The notes under the pieces were generated by a model. That model was given only the letters and a program-made list of their open reading frames with translations, ran no database searches and was not told the origin of the DNA. The position numbers and the translations under genes are program-made. Shown here piece by piece: positions 1 to 10,323 of a DNA stretch of 57,070 bases. The DNA is taken from assembly GCA_015680685.1 (NCBI GenBank), contig MNCI01033384.1, forward strand, positions 19,742 through 76,811, given 5' to 3'. How positions within the stretch are numbered: the first letter of the stretch is position 1; each line of letters begins with the position of its first letter. Origin of the DNA: Gnetum montanum (Eukaryota > Streptophyta > Gnetopsida > Gnetales > Gnetaceae).

Positions 1-127
1 CCTCTTATTTATAGATATGGCAGTGAACCGCGATATCGCGTACACGATATAGCATGGGATGCGATATCGCGGCGGCCGCGATATCGAGTACGCAATATCG
101 CGGCACTATGCATGTCGCGTCTCATTA
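1..127 (-). repeat. Partial LTR (U3 end) of an Athila-like element
   Basis: This is the U3 end of an LTR read on the minus strand; the rest lies outside the window. It carries a reversed TATAAATA box (6-13) followed by several GATATC-centred palindromes flanked by CG. The outer end at 121-127 reads TAATGAGA on the minus strand, one change from the TGATGAG terminus of the other family members. It interrupts the L0 chromovirus LTR: the flanking sequence from 128 is matched without interruption near 36950. Confidence 0.75.
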
Positions 128-453
128 CATGTAAAGGCATGACAACTAACAAAAGAAAAATTTTATAAAGTAATTGGATTTCAACATTTATCATAGAATA
201 TAAACCTATGAATTAGCTCCAATAATAGTAAAATAAATGATACAAAACTTCCTAGCAAGCAAATTGCACTCACTTATGTAGGAAACTAGCAACAACAATA
301 ACAATAATAATAACAATCATGATAGTAATGTAATCTTATGATTTAACCAAGAATAATAGAGCTGATTCATTGAAACACATCTAATAGCATTAGGGAATTA
401 ATAATATTCATTAAATTAAATAACTAAACCTTATAACTTCATAGGTTGTGATA
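128..453 (-). repeat. L0 chromovirus 3' LTR (partial)
   Basis: The stretch matches 36950-37293 over about 300 bases in the same orientation, with shared blocks around the CAA/AATAAT tract and the TTTAATTTAATG stretch. It directly follows (on the minus strand) a polypurine tract and the end of a chromovirus integrase frame. I therefore read the pair as the two LTRs of one minus-strand element. The left copy is cut by the LTR ending at 127. Confidence 0.65.
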
Positions 454-464
454 TCCTCCCTACC
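454..464 (-). other. L0 polypurine tract
   Basis: On the minus strand this reads GGTAGGGAGGA. It lies between the end of the chromodomain frame and the start of the 3' LTR, the expected position of the plus-strand primer of a Ty3 element. Confidence 0.6.
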
Positions 465-676
465 TTCAAGAATTTTCCTCATAGAAAACATGAGGAATTT
501 TTGTTCTCGTATTTGCCTCAATTTTCCAAGTTACCTCTTAATTTCCATGTCATTCCCAATGAATTTTTATCATAGGAATTATTTTACTCTATAGTTTTAT
601 TTCTTTTCTATCTATTATTCTGATGGGGTATTCTTGGTAAGTAATATTTCATTACAAATCTATTTCTTTCCATTGT
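465..676 (-). pseudogene. L0 chromovirus integrase C-terminus with chromodomain
   Basis: Read on the minus strand, the sequence encodes a decayed chromodomain typical of Tekay/Del-type Ty3 elements: a segment like ITYQEYPIRIIDRKEIKL, then PMIKIHWE and EVTWKIEANTRTKIPHVF. The frame is continuous with the integrase tail at 10324 (FHVSLLNNYEPNESHV) if element A and one TSD copy are removed. Chromodomains in this family direct integration to particular chromatin. Stops are present, so this is a relic. Confidence 0.75.
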
Positions 677-1500
677 TGATGAACCGTGATATTGGGGCCA
701 TGATATCACATCCACGATATCATAGCTCACCAAGTGATATCAAGCATCTGATGTCGCAACTTGCCTCATCGCCTATAAATAAGAGGCAGGCATGCTTGGT
801 TTGCATAGTTTGTCTTATTGCCTTACCTAAACTCTTGCAGTTTTCCTTCCTCAGAGTTAGAATTATTTCTGAGTGCCTGCGGTAGGAGTCATAAAGTGAA
901 CAGATATTTATTCGAGCATTGTGTACCTAAGCACACCTTGTGGGGAAAAATAGAGATGAACTTTATGATAAACCTTGCAGAATTCAGAATAGCTTATTTA
1001 ATGTTATTTATAATTATTTAATGCTTTCCTTAGTTAATTAATGTTCTCTCTCTTACCTTGTTAACTCTCCCAAGTAAGCACACTTAGTATGACCACTTCA
1101 AGCATGTGTGGAACACTTGGTAGCCCAGTAACGATTAGCATTTGGTAATCCCAGTAGTGTTGCACTAGTTTAGGATGTGTATAGCAAGTGTGAACAGATG
1201 CTAGTGTTAGGACTAGTTAGAGAATAGTCGATTAGTTAAATTAAATTAGTTACTTAATTAGTTCACTTCTCCCTTTGTAGCACTAGGACATAAAACATAA
1301 AAAATATATAAAAATCATATACCTCAAGTTTACTTAATCATACAATCATGCTATATAAGTAAGCTTAGGAAGATAATGATTGACTAAACCATCCAAGTTC
1401 TGTAAAGGCACATAAGCACTTAGTCCTTGGAATTTGACCGAATTGTACATGTATGCTCGTATTTGTATGGTTGAGCATAGGGATACCTCACCACTTATCA
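677..1500 (+). repeat. Element A 5' LTR
   Basis: The LTR starts TGATGAACC and ends CTTATCA. U3 has GATATT or GATATC at about 690, 703, 716 and 738, then the TATA box TATAAATA at 774-781. A GTGCCTGCGGTAGGAGTC-like block near 870, also present in the other LTRs, probably lies in R/U5. It pairs with the LTR at 9503-10323. Confidence 0.9.
774..781 (+). promoter_or_regulatory. TATA box of A 5' LTR
   Basis: The sequence is CCTATAAATAAGAGG, placed just after the GATATC array. The same box lies at the same relative place in nearly all LTRs of this family here (for example 9614, 36104, 37770, 56752). The start of R is therefore expected about 30 bases downstream. Confidence 0.75.
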
Positions 1501-1501
1501 T

Positions 1502-1519
1502 TAGCACCATTGTTGGGGA
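1502..1519 (+). other. Primer-binding site, tRNA-Asp-like
   Basis: One base after the LTR lies TAGCACCATTGTTGGGGA. It matches the complement of the plant tRNA-Asp(GTC) 3' end at 13 of 18 positions, with every mismatch a G-to-A or C-to-T change. The copy in G2 (32061-32078) matches at 14 of 18 positions. Athila-group elements are known to use this primer. Confidence 0.7.
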
Positions 1520-1638
1520 CTTTGTTGTTTGTGTGCTAGGTAGAACTTAGGAAATCTTCTCATCGTTGGAACGAACCCTTAGGGTTGGTTATCTTACAAT
1601 TATTGAAATAAAAAGTATTGCACACTGAATAGACAATT

Positions 1639-4020
1639 ATGTCTCCTTCTTCTTACAAGAGTGTTTCACCGCCTAGGTCCAATACAGGAAACAATCAAAG
1701 GCATAGTACACATGTGGTATACGTTCATCTCGATGAGTATATACCAAACTTTACCTTTATCCTCCACCAAGATGAACAACTGTGTTGGCATGATTTTGAA
1801 GGTAACATAGTGTTACCTCCCGATCACTCAGTCCCAGGCATGCTTCTTTGTGCTCTCACATAAATTAGTATGCAGCACTTACAGGTAGAGTACATTGTGC
1901 ATGATCATGACTCAAGAGAGTATTTACCCATGGAGGCACAATGTCAAAGGGATCTACAATAGGAGATACATTATGAATCCATGAAGGGAAAGTTGTCTTA
2001 GAATGTCCCATATGTCATAGGTAAAAATGAGGGTGGTGAACTTACCTCAGGAAGTCTCCCACATAATGATGTTCCTCCCGCTGACTTTGGTCAAGGGGTG
2101 GTGTATTAGAATCTTCACTCAACTATCCAAAACCCAAATTTTGGTACTGATGGACACAAGGGGTCTGAAAAAGGAAGACGCACACATGACAAAGATAGAC
2201 ATTCTGATTGTAACCACAATCAAGGCTGTGACCACCGAAGAGAAGGAAGTAGGCACCATCATGGTGACAGTCCTTCTTCTTCTTCACCTTCATCATCTCT
2301 TGCATCCTCTCCTTCAGGATCTGGGTGCGATCGCAAAGGAAAAGACCTTGAGGATAATGATAAGTGAAATAGGAATCAGAGACAAAGCAATCGAGAAAGG
2401 GGATGAGGGAATTCTAGAGAAACTCATCATGAAAGGAGAGAGAGTAGGGAACAACATAGGCATCATCGATGCCATAGATAGTACGATCACGATGAACCCC
2501 TACTCACTACCCAAAGTATGCTAGATATAACTGAGGCTATTAGAATCCCAACAAGGCACCAAAAGACAACAGAATAAAAATATTAGACATGAAAAATATC
2601 CCACGATTTGAAGGGGGATACAACATAGATCCTGAAAATCATTTACAAGCATTTCATGATGCATGTGCCTTGCAAAACATAGAAAATAAGTAGCAAAAAC
2701 TCAAATTGTTTTCATAGACATTAATCAAGGAAGCAGAGAGCTGGTATTGATCCTTAGAATTGGAGTCCATTCACCGATGGAGTACCATGTTAGAATTTTT
2801 CAATGATAAGTATCAAATGTACTCCTGAGTGTCCAACCTGTGAAAGAAAATCCAAGGATGGAAACAAGGAGGACACGAACCCTTGGATGCTACCATGGAT
2901 CAATATTATGCACTATTACATCACTACCCAAGCCATGGTTACTTGTAAAGGGAACAACTACGTCATCTTGTAGATGGGCTTAGGCACAAAACGTGAAGAA
3001 CCCTTGGGACTTCTGCCCAAGGAAGGCTATTTGAGCTTAGGGCCCATCAAGTACAAAGATTATTGCAGCAACTTGCTAAAGAAGAAGGTGAGTTAAGGAA
3101 AAGAGGGAGTGCAGAAGAATATAATAGAGTTCCTTCCCTCTGAAAGAAGGGAGTTAGATTTTATGAGGATGAAGAAGAGTCACCACTTGAAGAGATGGTG
3201 AATAGGAAAACTTTACCTATTCAAAAACTTACATTGGAAGTATTAGCAAAGGTGGACCAGATGTGGGACTCCCTAGATAATAGATTTTAAATAGTTCTCA
3301 AAATAGTAGAGGAGTTTAGAGAGGAAGGTAGTGATTGAGAAAGGAGAAAAAAGAAAGAAACTGAATATGCATGTAACAAAGGTAAGGGCAAATTTTTCAT
3401 CATCAAAGAGCTTGTGGATTCAGATATAGACAATGATGGTGGATGTGAGATATGCCAATATGACCATCCTAAGGGATGTTGCCTTGTAATCTCACATCTA
3501 CAAGAGTCTGGGGTGTATATACTCAACCCATGATTAAACAGAAGGAAAACACCCTAAAGGTTACCTTATCCCCAAGGTAACCCAAGACAGTTCCACCAAC
3601 CCTTGATGTATTACCTAAGTGGAACTCCACCACAACCAAATGAGTAGTATCAATAGTGGCAGCACCGAAAATCATGGGGAGTGCCACCACCACATCAACA
3701 ATACCCTTATTGTCAACTTGACCTATTTGAATACTACATGCAGTGCCCAATCTCTCCACGTGATTCTACTGGTCACGTCACTCCCCAGCCTTACTACCAA
3801 GCCCATGAGTATCATAGAACTTCTTCTCCTAGGGGTGATGTTCCACAAATGTACTATCCTTCTCATCCAGCTACATCTCTTCCACCCTTAACTCCATTAC
3901 CACCTGCTCTAGCCATGCAGGGTGAGCTCTCTGCCTAGCCGTAGCAACATAATGCTACAAGGGCTATTAATCCTCACCCTGCTATTGGTTCAGAAAACTA
4001 TGTAAAGAAGAGACCTTTCT
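1639..4020 (+). pseudogene. gag: Element A gag (decayed)
   Basis: The ATG at 1639 opens a frame starting MSPSSYKSVSPPR, matching the G2 gag start on the minus strand at 31934. A shared N-terminal segment (FILHQDEQLCWHDFEGNIVL) is followed by a basic, Ser/His-rich stretch (2030-2520). The retrotransposon gag core (PF03732-like) lies at about 2590-3070. A zinc-knuckle-like CEICQYDHPKGC lies near 3446-3481, and a Pro/Gln-rich tail follows at 3540-3950. Numerous stops and frameshifts break it. Gag would form the virus-like particle. Confidence 0.8.
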
Positions 4021-4179
4021 TTAGGACTGACAGTCCAACCAAGTCCTTGCAGTCATAAGTGGCTAACTCTCCAAAGGCCTCATCATCATTCAAAACTTTG
4101 GAACACCCTTCAAACCAAAGGCCACATGCAACACACATGATCATGTTGACACATGCCATTACTGATGAATTAAGGCTAG

Positions 4180-4640
4180 CCATCTTCCTAGGATATTCTC
4201 TAATCCTAGGATTCCTCTTATATATTTACAAATTGTTGCGAATGAACCTTGCAAAGATCTTTTGGATTCAGGTTTTGGAGTCAACTTAATCTCTCAAGAA
4301 ATGTATAAACCTTGGAACTTGCCTCCACTGAAAAAGAGTAACATATGCTTAAAATTGATCAACTAGTCTATCATTGTCCCATTAGGACTAGTGGAGGACA
4401 TCATTACCACTATTTGTGAATGGCCATATCCAGTAGACTTCCTAGTGATTCAAGTCAACAACTGTAAGGGGGAACTTCCCAACATAATGGGATGAGCATG
4501 GCTAAGCACAATTGATGCACATCTAGGAATATGTGATATTTCCCTAGAGATATCAAAGGAAAATATGTTTGGAAAGATTGAGAAGAAGAAAGTTCCATGC
4601 ATTGCATATAGTGACACAGGGTGTAATTGCATGTAGAAGT
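4180..4640 (+). pseudogene. Element A aspartic protease (decayed)
   Basis: The retroviral-type aspartic protease motif is readable as LLDSGFGVNLIS near 4250-4290, keeping the D-S-G triad. It is followed by QEMYKPWNLPPLKKSN and a conserved segment ending in a KKKVPCIAYSD-like stretch. The same order occurs in G2 (28850-29437, minus) and E4 (40540-40920). Stops such as the TAG after LKLIN show it is dead. Confidence 0.75.
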
Positions 4641-5169
4641 CCTAGTTTGTACAATGTTTAAAATTGCTTGTATGCAACCAATGTGCACAAGTAACTAACA
4701 TACAAAGATGCCTGTATGCAGCAGCCACAAGATGGGAAGGCACCTAGTGGCTAATAGCTGATCAAGAGAGCAATTCAACTATATGCATGGAACCAACTAA
4801 GGGTTTGACTTGCACTTACATCAATGGCATAGATACATTAGAGCAAATTCATCACCAACTTCCAAGTCTTGACATTGAAAATATCAACTGGGGAAAGTTA
4901 GAAATCCCTGACAACTTTAAGCAAGAGCCCCTTGAGTTAAAACCATTTCCCACCAGTATGGAGTATACATTTCTAAAAAATGGAAAATCAGTAATTATTA
5001 ATGCTAAGCTCGCTCCTCAATAAAAAGAGAGACTACTAAAAATGGTGAACAAATGGTTGAAAGCCTTTACTTGGTCATATCCTATATTAACTAGTAGAGA
5101 CCCTAGGATATGCCAACATAGGATTTACATTGACCCCTCCATGAAGCCTTGATGACAACCGCAAAGGCA

Positions 5170-6430
5170 ATTGAACCCAAAGCTGAAGAAAGTGGTTAAA
5201 GAAGAAATTGAATAACTTTTAAAACTTGGGTTCATCTACCCCATTTCTAATAGTGAATGGGTTAGTCCATTAGTTATTATGCCCAAAAAGGAAGGTAAAT
5301 GGAGGGTGTGTATAGACTTTAGGCTATTGAACATGACAACATTCAAAGACCACTTTCCATTACCATTCGGTGACTAGGACTTAGACACCATTATAGGGCA
5401 TCGCTATTATAGTTTTCTGGATGGGTATAGTGGATAAAACCAAATTCAAATAGCACCAAAAGACTAAGCCAAGACCACGTTCACAAGTCCTTGGGGGACA
5501 TTTGCATACAAACATATGCCATTTGGCTTGTGCAATGCTCCTGCAATGTTTCAACGTTTGGTTCTAAGTATCTTTCAGCAGCAAATAGAGAATGGTGTAG
5601 AGGTCTTCATGGATGATTTCTCCACCTACAGAGTGAACTTCGATCAAGCATTGGACCGATTAGAGCAAGTACTAAAATGATGTGTTGAAACCAATTTAAG
5701 GCTCAACTAGCAAAAAAGCCATTTAATGGTCCAAGAAGGTGTAGTATTAGTGCAGAAGATTTCACAAATAGGAATAGAGGTTGACCTTGAAAAGATCAAT
5801 GTCATCCAAGAATCACAAACCAACCTGAAACTGTAAAAGACATTTGATCATTCCTTGGACACACTGGCTATTATAGAAGATTCATAGAGAACTTTTCAAA
5901 GGTTGCAAAACCATTAGTTGAACTACCAAAAAAGGATGTATCTTTTGAATGGACCAAGGAGTGTGAACTAGCTTTCCAAACCTTGAAATAGAAGCTTGTA
6001 GAAACACCCATTCTACAAGCTCTTGACTAGTCCAAGCCATTTCATATAATGACTGACACATCCAACTTTGCCTTAGGAGCTGTACTCACGTAGTTAAATG
6101 ACTAGAAATGACCCTGTTACATTCATTGCATGAGTCAAAGTATTGCTAGTGCACAACTTAACTACATCACAATAGAAAAGGAGTTAATGGCTATGGTGTT
6201 TACACTAGATAAGTTTAGGAACTATGTATTGGGCTATAAGATATTTGTACACATAGACCATAGTGAAATTTGGTTCCTAATAAATAAACCAACAATGAGC
6301 CCTTGCATCATACAATGGCTTGTAATCTTACAAGAGTTTGATCTTATGATGATAGATCATAAAGGCACCGAGAATGTTGTTGATGATCATTTATCTCGGT
6401 TGCAATGGAACAACAAAGAGGATGAATATC
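5170..6430 (+). pseudogene. Element A reverse transcriptase and RNase H (decayed)
   Basis: RT blocks are readable in order: VSPLVIMPKKEGKWRVCIDF at about 5261-5320, the SFLDGYSG block near 5410, TSPWGTFAYKHMPFGLCNAP near 5485-5540, and the catalytic FMDD box near 5605-5617. RNase H follows, with LNYITIEKELMAMVFTLDKF (6160-6220) and NVVDDHLSRL (6370-6400). Wording such as MPFGLCNAP and LQEFDLMMIDHKGTENV fits the Athila group. Stops replace expected Gln or Tyr codons at several places, so the enzyme is not made. Confidence 0.85.
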
Positions 6431-6659
6431 CACTTTTTGATTACTTTCCTGATGAATTCCTCTTTACAAGTGTAGTAAATAATCAATTAACCATGGAAAT
6501 AAATTGGTATAGTAGCATTCTTACCTATCTCCTTACACAAGAAACACTACAAGAGTTAGACGTTAACAGTTTCTACACTAAGCCAAATATTTCATGGAAA
6601 TCAACAAGCACCTTTATAAGATATGTCCTGATGGCTTGGTTCAATGGTGTGTTCCTGAC

Positions 6660-7670
6660 GTAGATCAATTACAAGTTCTCCAAGATGCTCATGAGGGCCC
6701 TTGTGGGGGCCATTATGCAAGGAGACAAACAACCATTGAAATCTTGCTTGCAAGATATTATTAGCCTACATTGTTCCACAACACTCATCATTTCATCCAA
6801 TCTTGTGAGCATTGCCAACATGATGGGGGAATGATTGCTAGGATGGAGGGTTCACAATAATGGATTCAACCTTTAGAACCCTTTGACATATGAAAAATTG
6901 ATTTTATGGGGCCTATTACACCAATGTCCAATGGAAAAGCCTACATTGTTGTTGTTGTTGACTATTTCACAAAGTGGGCAGAAGTAGCTACTGTTATGGA
7001 CTGTACATCATCTACCACTGCACGATTTGTTCAACAACAAATTGTAAATAGGTTTGGTATGCCTCGTGCACTTATTTTTTATAATGGTACACACTTTATA
7101 GGTGCGACTTTCCAAAAATTGATGCAATGCTTAGGAGTTAAGCATAAATTGACTACACCATATCATCCTCAAGCGAACGATCAAGCCAAAGTCACCAATA
7201 GAAAGATTACAAAAATATTGACATAAACTGTTAGCAAATATAGGCGAGACTAGAGCACCAAACTTAATGATGCTCTTTGGGCATACCGCTCCACATGAAA
7301 ACTCCCTATAGCTTGCTCTCCCCATGAGTTAGTGTACAGTAAACTTCTAACACTTCCTATTCAAGCTGAGATCCATACACTATCTACAACATGTGATCTC
7401 AACCTTAACCTTAATCTAGCACATAAAGAGTAGTTGATGAACCTTAACTTGCTAGATGAAAACTGATTAGCCACCATGTCATCTAATGAATTGCACAAGG
7501 CCTTTAATAAATATTGTCATGACCTGAAAATTAGGAAAGTTAAATACCAACCAGGAGAGAAGATCCTTTATCAGAACCCCACACATGTGCCACAATGCAC
7601 TAAATTTCAAACGCTATGGGAAGGATCCTATATTATTCATGCAACTTTCCTCCAAGGGCCATGATGATTT
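6660..7670 (+). pseudogene. Element A integrase (decayed)
   Basis: An H2C2 zinc finger is visible at about 6687-6830 (HEGPCGGH ... CEHC). The catalytic core begins with FMGPITPMSNGKAYIVVVVD near 6905-6965, giving the first Asp. The second Asp, expected in a DNGTHF-type box near 7080, is Tyr (FYNGTHF). The Glu region reads AKVTNRKI, with Lys at the expected Glu. A C-terminal segment around 7540-7660 (KYQPGEKILYQN) follows. The protein is therefore dead by stops and by active-site change. Confidence 0.85.
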
Positions 7671-7815
7671 ACAAACCTAAGAGCTCGGATAAGAAATTGT
7701 TGGTCAACATCCAACAAACCAAACCTTTTCATGAGCCTAGAATAGCCAATACCAATACTACCTCTTTTGGTAGACAACCCTTCTTGTTATTTTGAATCTC
7801 CTCCTTCCAACTCAG

Positions 7816-7830
7816 TCATGGGGAAGATGG
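7816..7830 (+). other. Internal polypurine-tract-like sequence at pol end (A)
   Basis: TCATGGGGAAGATGG directly follows the pol frame. The same position carries CATGGGGGAGAT in G2 (minus, 28608-28625) and E4 (44171-44184), and ATGGGGGTTATC in G3 (20681-20696). It resembles the true 3' polypurine tract of the same elements (CATGGGGGTA in G2 and G3). The role is inferred, not shown. Confidence 0.5.
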
Positions 7831-9120
7831 CCACCAATGCTAACCATTCTAAGCCCTCAACTCTTTTTGTATTTTTGTTTTACACATCTTTTCAATTTTA
7901 CTTATTTTTGTTTTACACCATCGTTCACATTTTTTACTATTTCTTTATTTGATTTACTTTCATTTATCATACAATAAGTGCTCATGATGGTGGATTGTAT
8001 TATAATAATGTTGATTGCTAATGTTTGGTTTTTACCTTTGATTTTCAATGTTAATACTAAGATATGGTTNTGGGTACTTGGATACTTTTCATGGGTTTTT
8101 CTGCCATTTCGCCAATGACCAAACATCAGGAATTTGAATGAATCAAATAAGTCTCTGCATGGTGTGGTTCTCACGTAAAAAAAATATGGTGAGAATTCAA
8201 ATCATACTCTTTAGACATAATAACAAAATAAGGGCGATAAGCACTAGTTATGGCACTATAAAGACATGTTACCCATGCCTAAAGGTTCCCTCTAACTAAG
8301 GCCCTTTCTTGCTTCCTACTACTCTATCTTTCTCTCCTTGGAATGGTGGTGACTCTATCAATGCATTCTTGTTGCTTTAAGAGCACAGGTTGGTCAAATG
8401 TGTTGATGTGAGGTCACTGAATGTGATTTTTTTGAATCTGGATTTGGAATGAATTCTATTCAGTCACCGTAACCATATAATATACAAGGGACTTTACACA
8501 ACCTTGCTCTTGGGATTCCATTCCATTTTCTCCTCTCCTTCAATATTTCTTCTCATATTCCACCTCATTGCCAATTTTATGATTAGTCTATATCTTGGTT
8601 GAGGCATTATTTGTCTTTGGTAACTTCTTCTGAGTAAGTTCTTAACCATTGTTCCATAAATCATTCCTAGAGCCTACGGACTCTTTGGTTTGCACTTCTA
8701 TCATGGCATAAAAGGCATGAGCCTACTTTGGGGAGGACCCACTAACATTCCTTTTTGGTACAATTGTTAAGTTCTTTCCCTTAAACATTCTTTGCAATTA
8801 ACCATTTCTCGTTTCATCCCCATCCATGACATCCATTTTATTAGCTTCATCATTATTATTTCTCTTATCTTTCTTGTTCCTTTAGTATTTCCACCCTATT
8901 GCTATTGCAGGTTCACTCTTAGTTGTGGGGGCCTTGTCATAATTTTTTTCATTCTATTACCTATCTCACCCCTACACCTTGGGTAGTTATCAGTTTAAAA
9001 CCTCTAACCTAGTATCTACCATACCCGCAACCCAACCAAGGAACTTTATATTGGGGCAAGGTATCAACTACATTGTATCTTATCTATCCTTGCTAATTCA
9101 TGAATGTGTTGTGTGCATAG
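7831..9120 (+). other. Element A pol-ORF3 spacer, no convincing gene
   Basis: The spacer opens with a T-rich tract (about 7855-7975), present just after pol in all four family members. A block conserved in G2 and E4 follows at about 8155-8315, including CATGTTACCCATGCCTAAAGG and TCTAACTAAGGCCCT. Near 8717 is CCTACTTTGGGGAGGA, shared with G3 near 21851. Short ORFs here are not conserved. One N lies at 8070. Confidence 0.6.
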
Positions 9121-9325
9121 ATGGTGACCATACGAATAATGGACTAGGATAGGAGAGAGCACTTGGGATAGACTAGAGTGGAAGCAATTATGCAAGGAAC
9201 ATGCTTCATCACATGGCTATGGATAAACAATAGAGTGCACATTTCTAACATCAGTAGCAATGCACCTCATTTTCTTCTCTCTCTCTTCAAGCTGTCAAAT
9301 AAGGGTTTAGATGTCATCTATGTAT
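9121..9325 (+). pseudogene. Element A third ORF (env-position), broken
   Basis: I do not recognise this protein. The ATG at 9121 follows GTGTGCATAG, a good 3' splice-site look-alike. About 60 codons align with the G2 ORF on the minus strand at 27048-27320: MD..RREHLG...EAIMQGT here, against MDWIWREHLEWIGAEAAMQGT there. Both then end in a Leu/Ser-rich stretch. Two stops break the A copy. Its place between pol and the 3' polypurine tract is where Athila elements carry an env-like gene. That equivalence is inference. Confidence 0.5.
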
Positions 9326-9490
9326 AGTATTCACCATAATGGTTATGAACACCAATGTTGTAATATGTTTGTCAATCCATTCACCGGGCACTTTGAGTCT
9401 ATCACCCATGTCATCGTCAATTGTCATTTAGTCAATAATCCCATACCTTCCCAATATTTTATAAGGAACTCGAGGATGAGTTTTCATTCA

Positions 9491-9502
9491 TTTGTGGGGG
9501 TA
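9491..9502 (+). other. Element A 3' polypurine tract
   Basis: TTTGTGGGGGTA lies directly before the 3' LTR start TGATGAACC, where plus-strand DNA synthesis would be primed. G2 and G3 have CATGGGGGTA at the same place. Confidence 0.75.
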
Positions 9503-10323
9503 TGATGAACCGCAATATTAGGGCCGTGATATCACATTTGCAATATCAGCTCTCCAATATCAGAGCTCACCAAGCAATATCGAGCATCCGATGTCATGAC
9601 TTGCCTCATCACCTATAAATAAGAGGAAGGCATACTTGGTTTGCATAGTTAGTCTTAGTCCCTTACCTAAACTCTTGTAGTTTTCCTTCCTTAGAGTTAG
9701 AATTATTTCTGAGTGCCCACAGTAAAAGTCATAAAGTGAATGGATCTTTATTTGAGCATTTTGTACCTAAGCACACCTTGTGGCTGAAAATAAAGATGAA
9801 CTTTATGATAAACCTTGTAGCATTCAAAATAGCTTATTTAATGTTATTTACTATTATTTAATGCTTTCCTTATTTAATTAATATTCTCTCTCTCACCTTG
9901 TTAACTCTCCCAAGTAAGCACACTTAATACAACCACTGTGAGCATGTGTGGAACACTTAGTAACCCAGTAATGATTAGCATTTGGTAATCCCATTAGTGT
10001 TGCATTGGTTCAAGATGTGTACGACAAGTGGGAACAAATGCTGGTGTCAGGACTAGTTAGAGCATAGCCGATTAGTTAAATTAGTTCACTTCTCCCTTTG
10101 TAGCACTAGGACATAAAACATAAAAAATATATAAAAATCATATACCTCAAGTTTACTTAACCATACAATTGCACTATAAAAGTAAGCTTGGGAAGACAAT
10201 GATTAACTAACCCATCCAGGTTTTGTAAAGGCACATAAGCACTTAGTCCTTGGAATTCGATCGAATCATTTGTGTACACTTGTATTCATATGGTTGAGCG
10301 TAGGGATACCTTGCTACTCATCA
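9503..10323 (+). repeat. Element A 3' LTR
   Basis: The LTR starts TGATGAACC, ends CTCATCA and aligns along its whole length with 677-1500. U3 has four GATATC-type sites between 9516 and 9582 and TATAAATA at 9614-9621. A block of about 16 bp near 10080 present in the 5' LTR is missing here. The 5 bases after it are ATTAT, the other TSD copy. Confidence 0.9.

Larger units (their letters stand above)
677..10323 (+). mobile_element. Element A: full-length Athila-like Ty3 retrotransposon
   Basis: The element is bounded by two LTRs of 824 and 821 bp with TGATGA...TATCA or CTCATCA termini, flanked by ATTGT and ATTAT (a 5-bp TSD with one change). The order is LTR, tRNA-Asp-like primer site, gag, protease, RT, RNase H, integrase, a long spacer, a third ORF, polypurine tract, LTR. 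RT and integrase motifs match the Athila group rather than chromoviruses. All frames contain many stops, many where a Gln, Trp or Tyr codon is expected. It was inserted into the L0 integrase frame. Confidence 0.9.
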
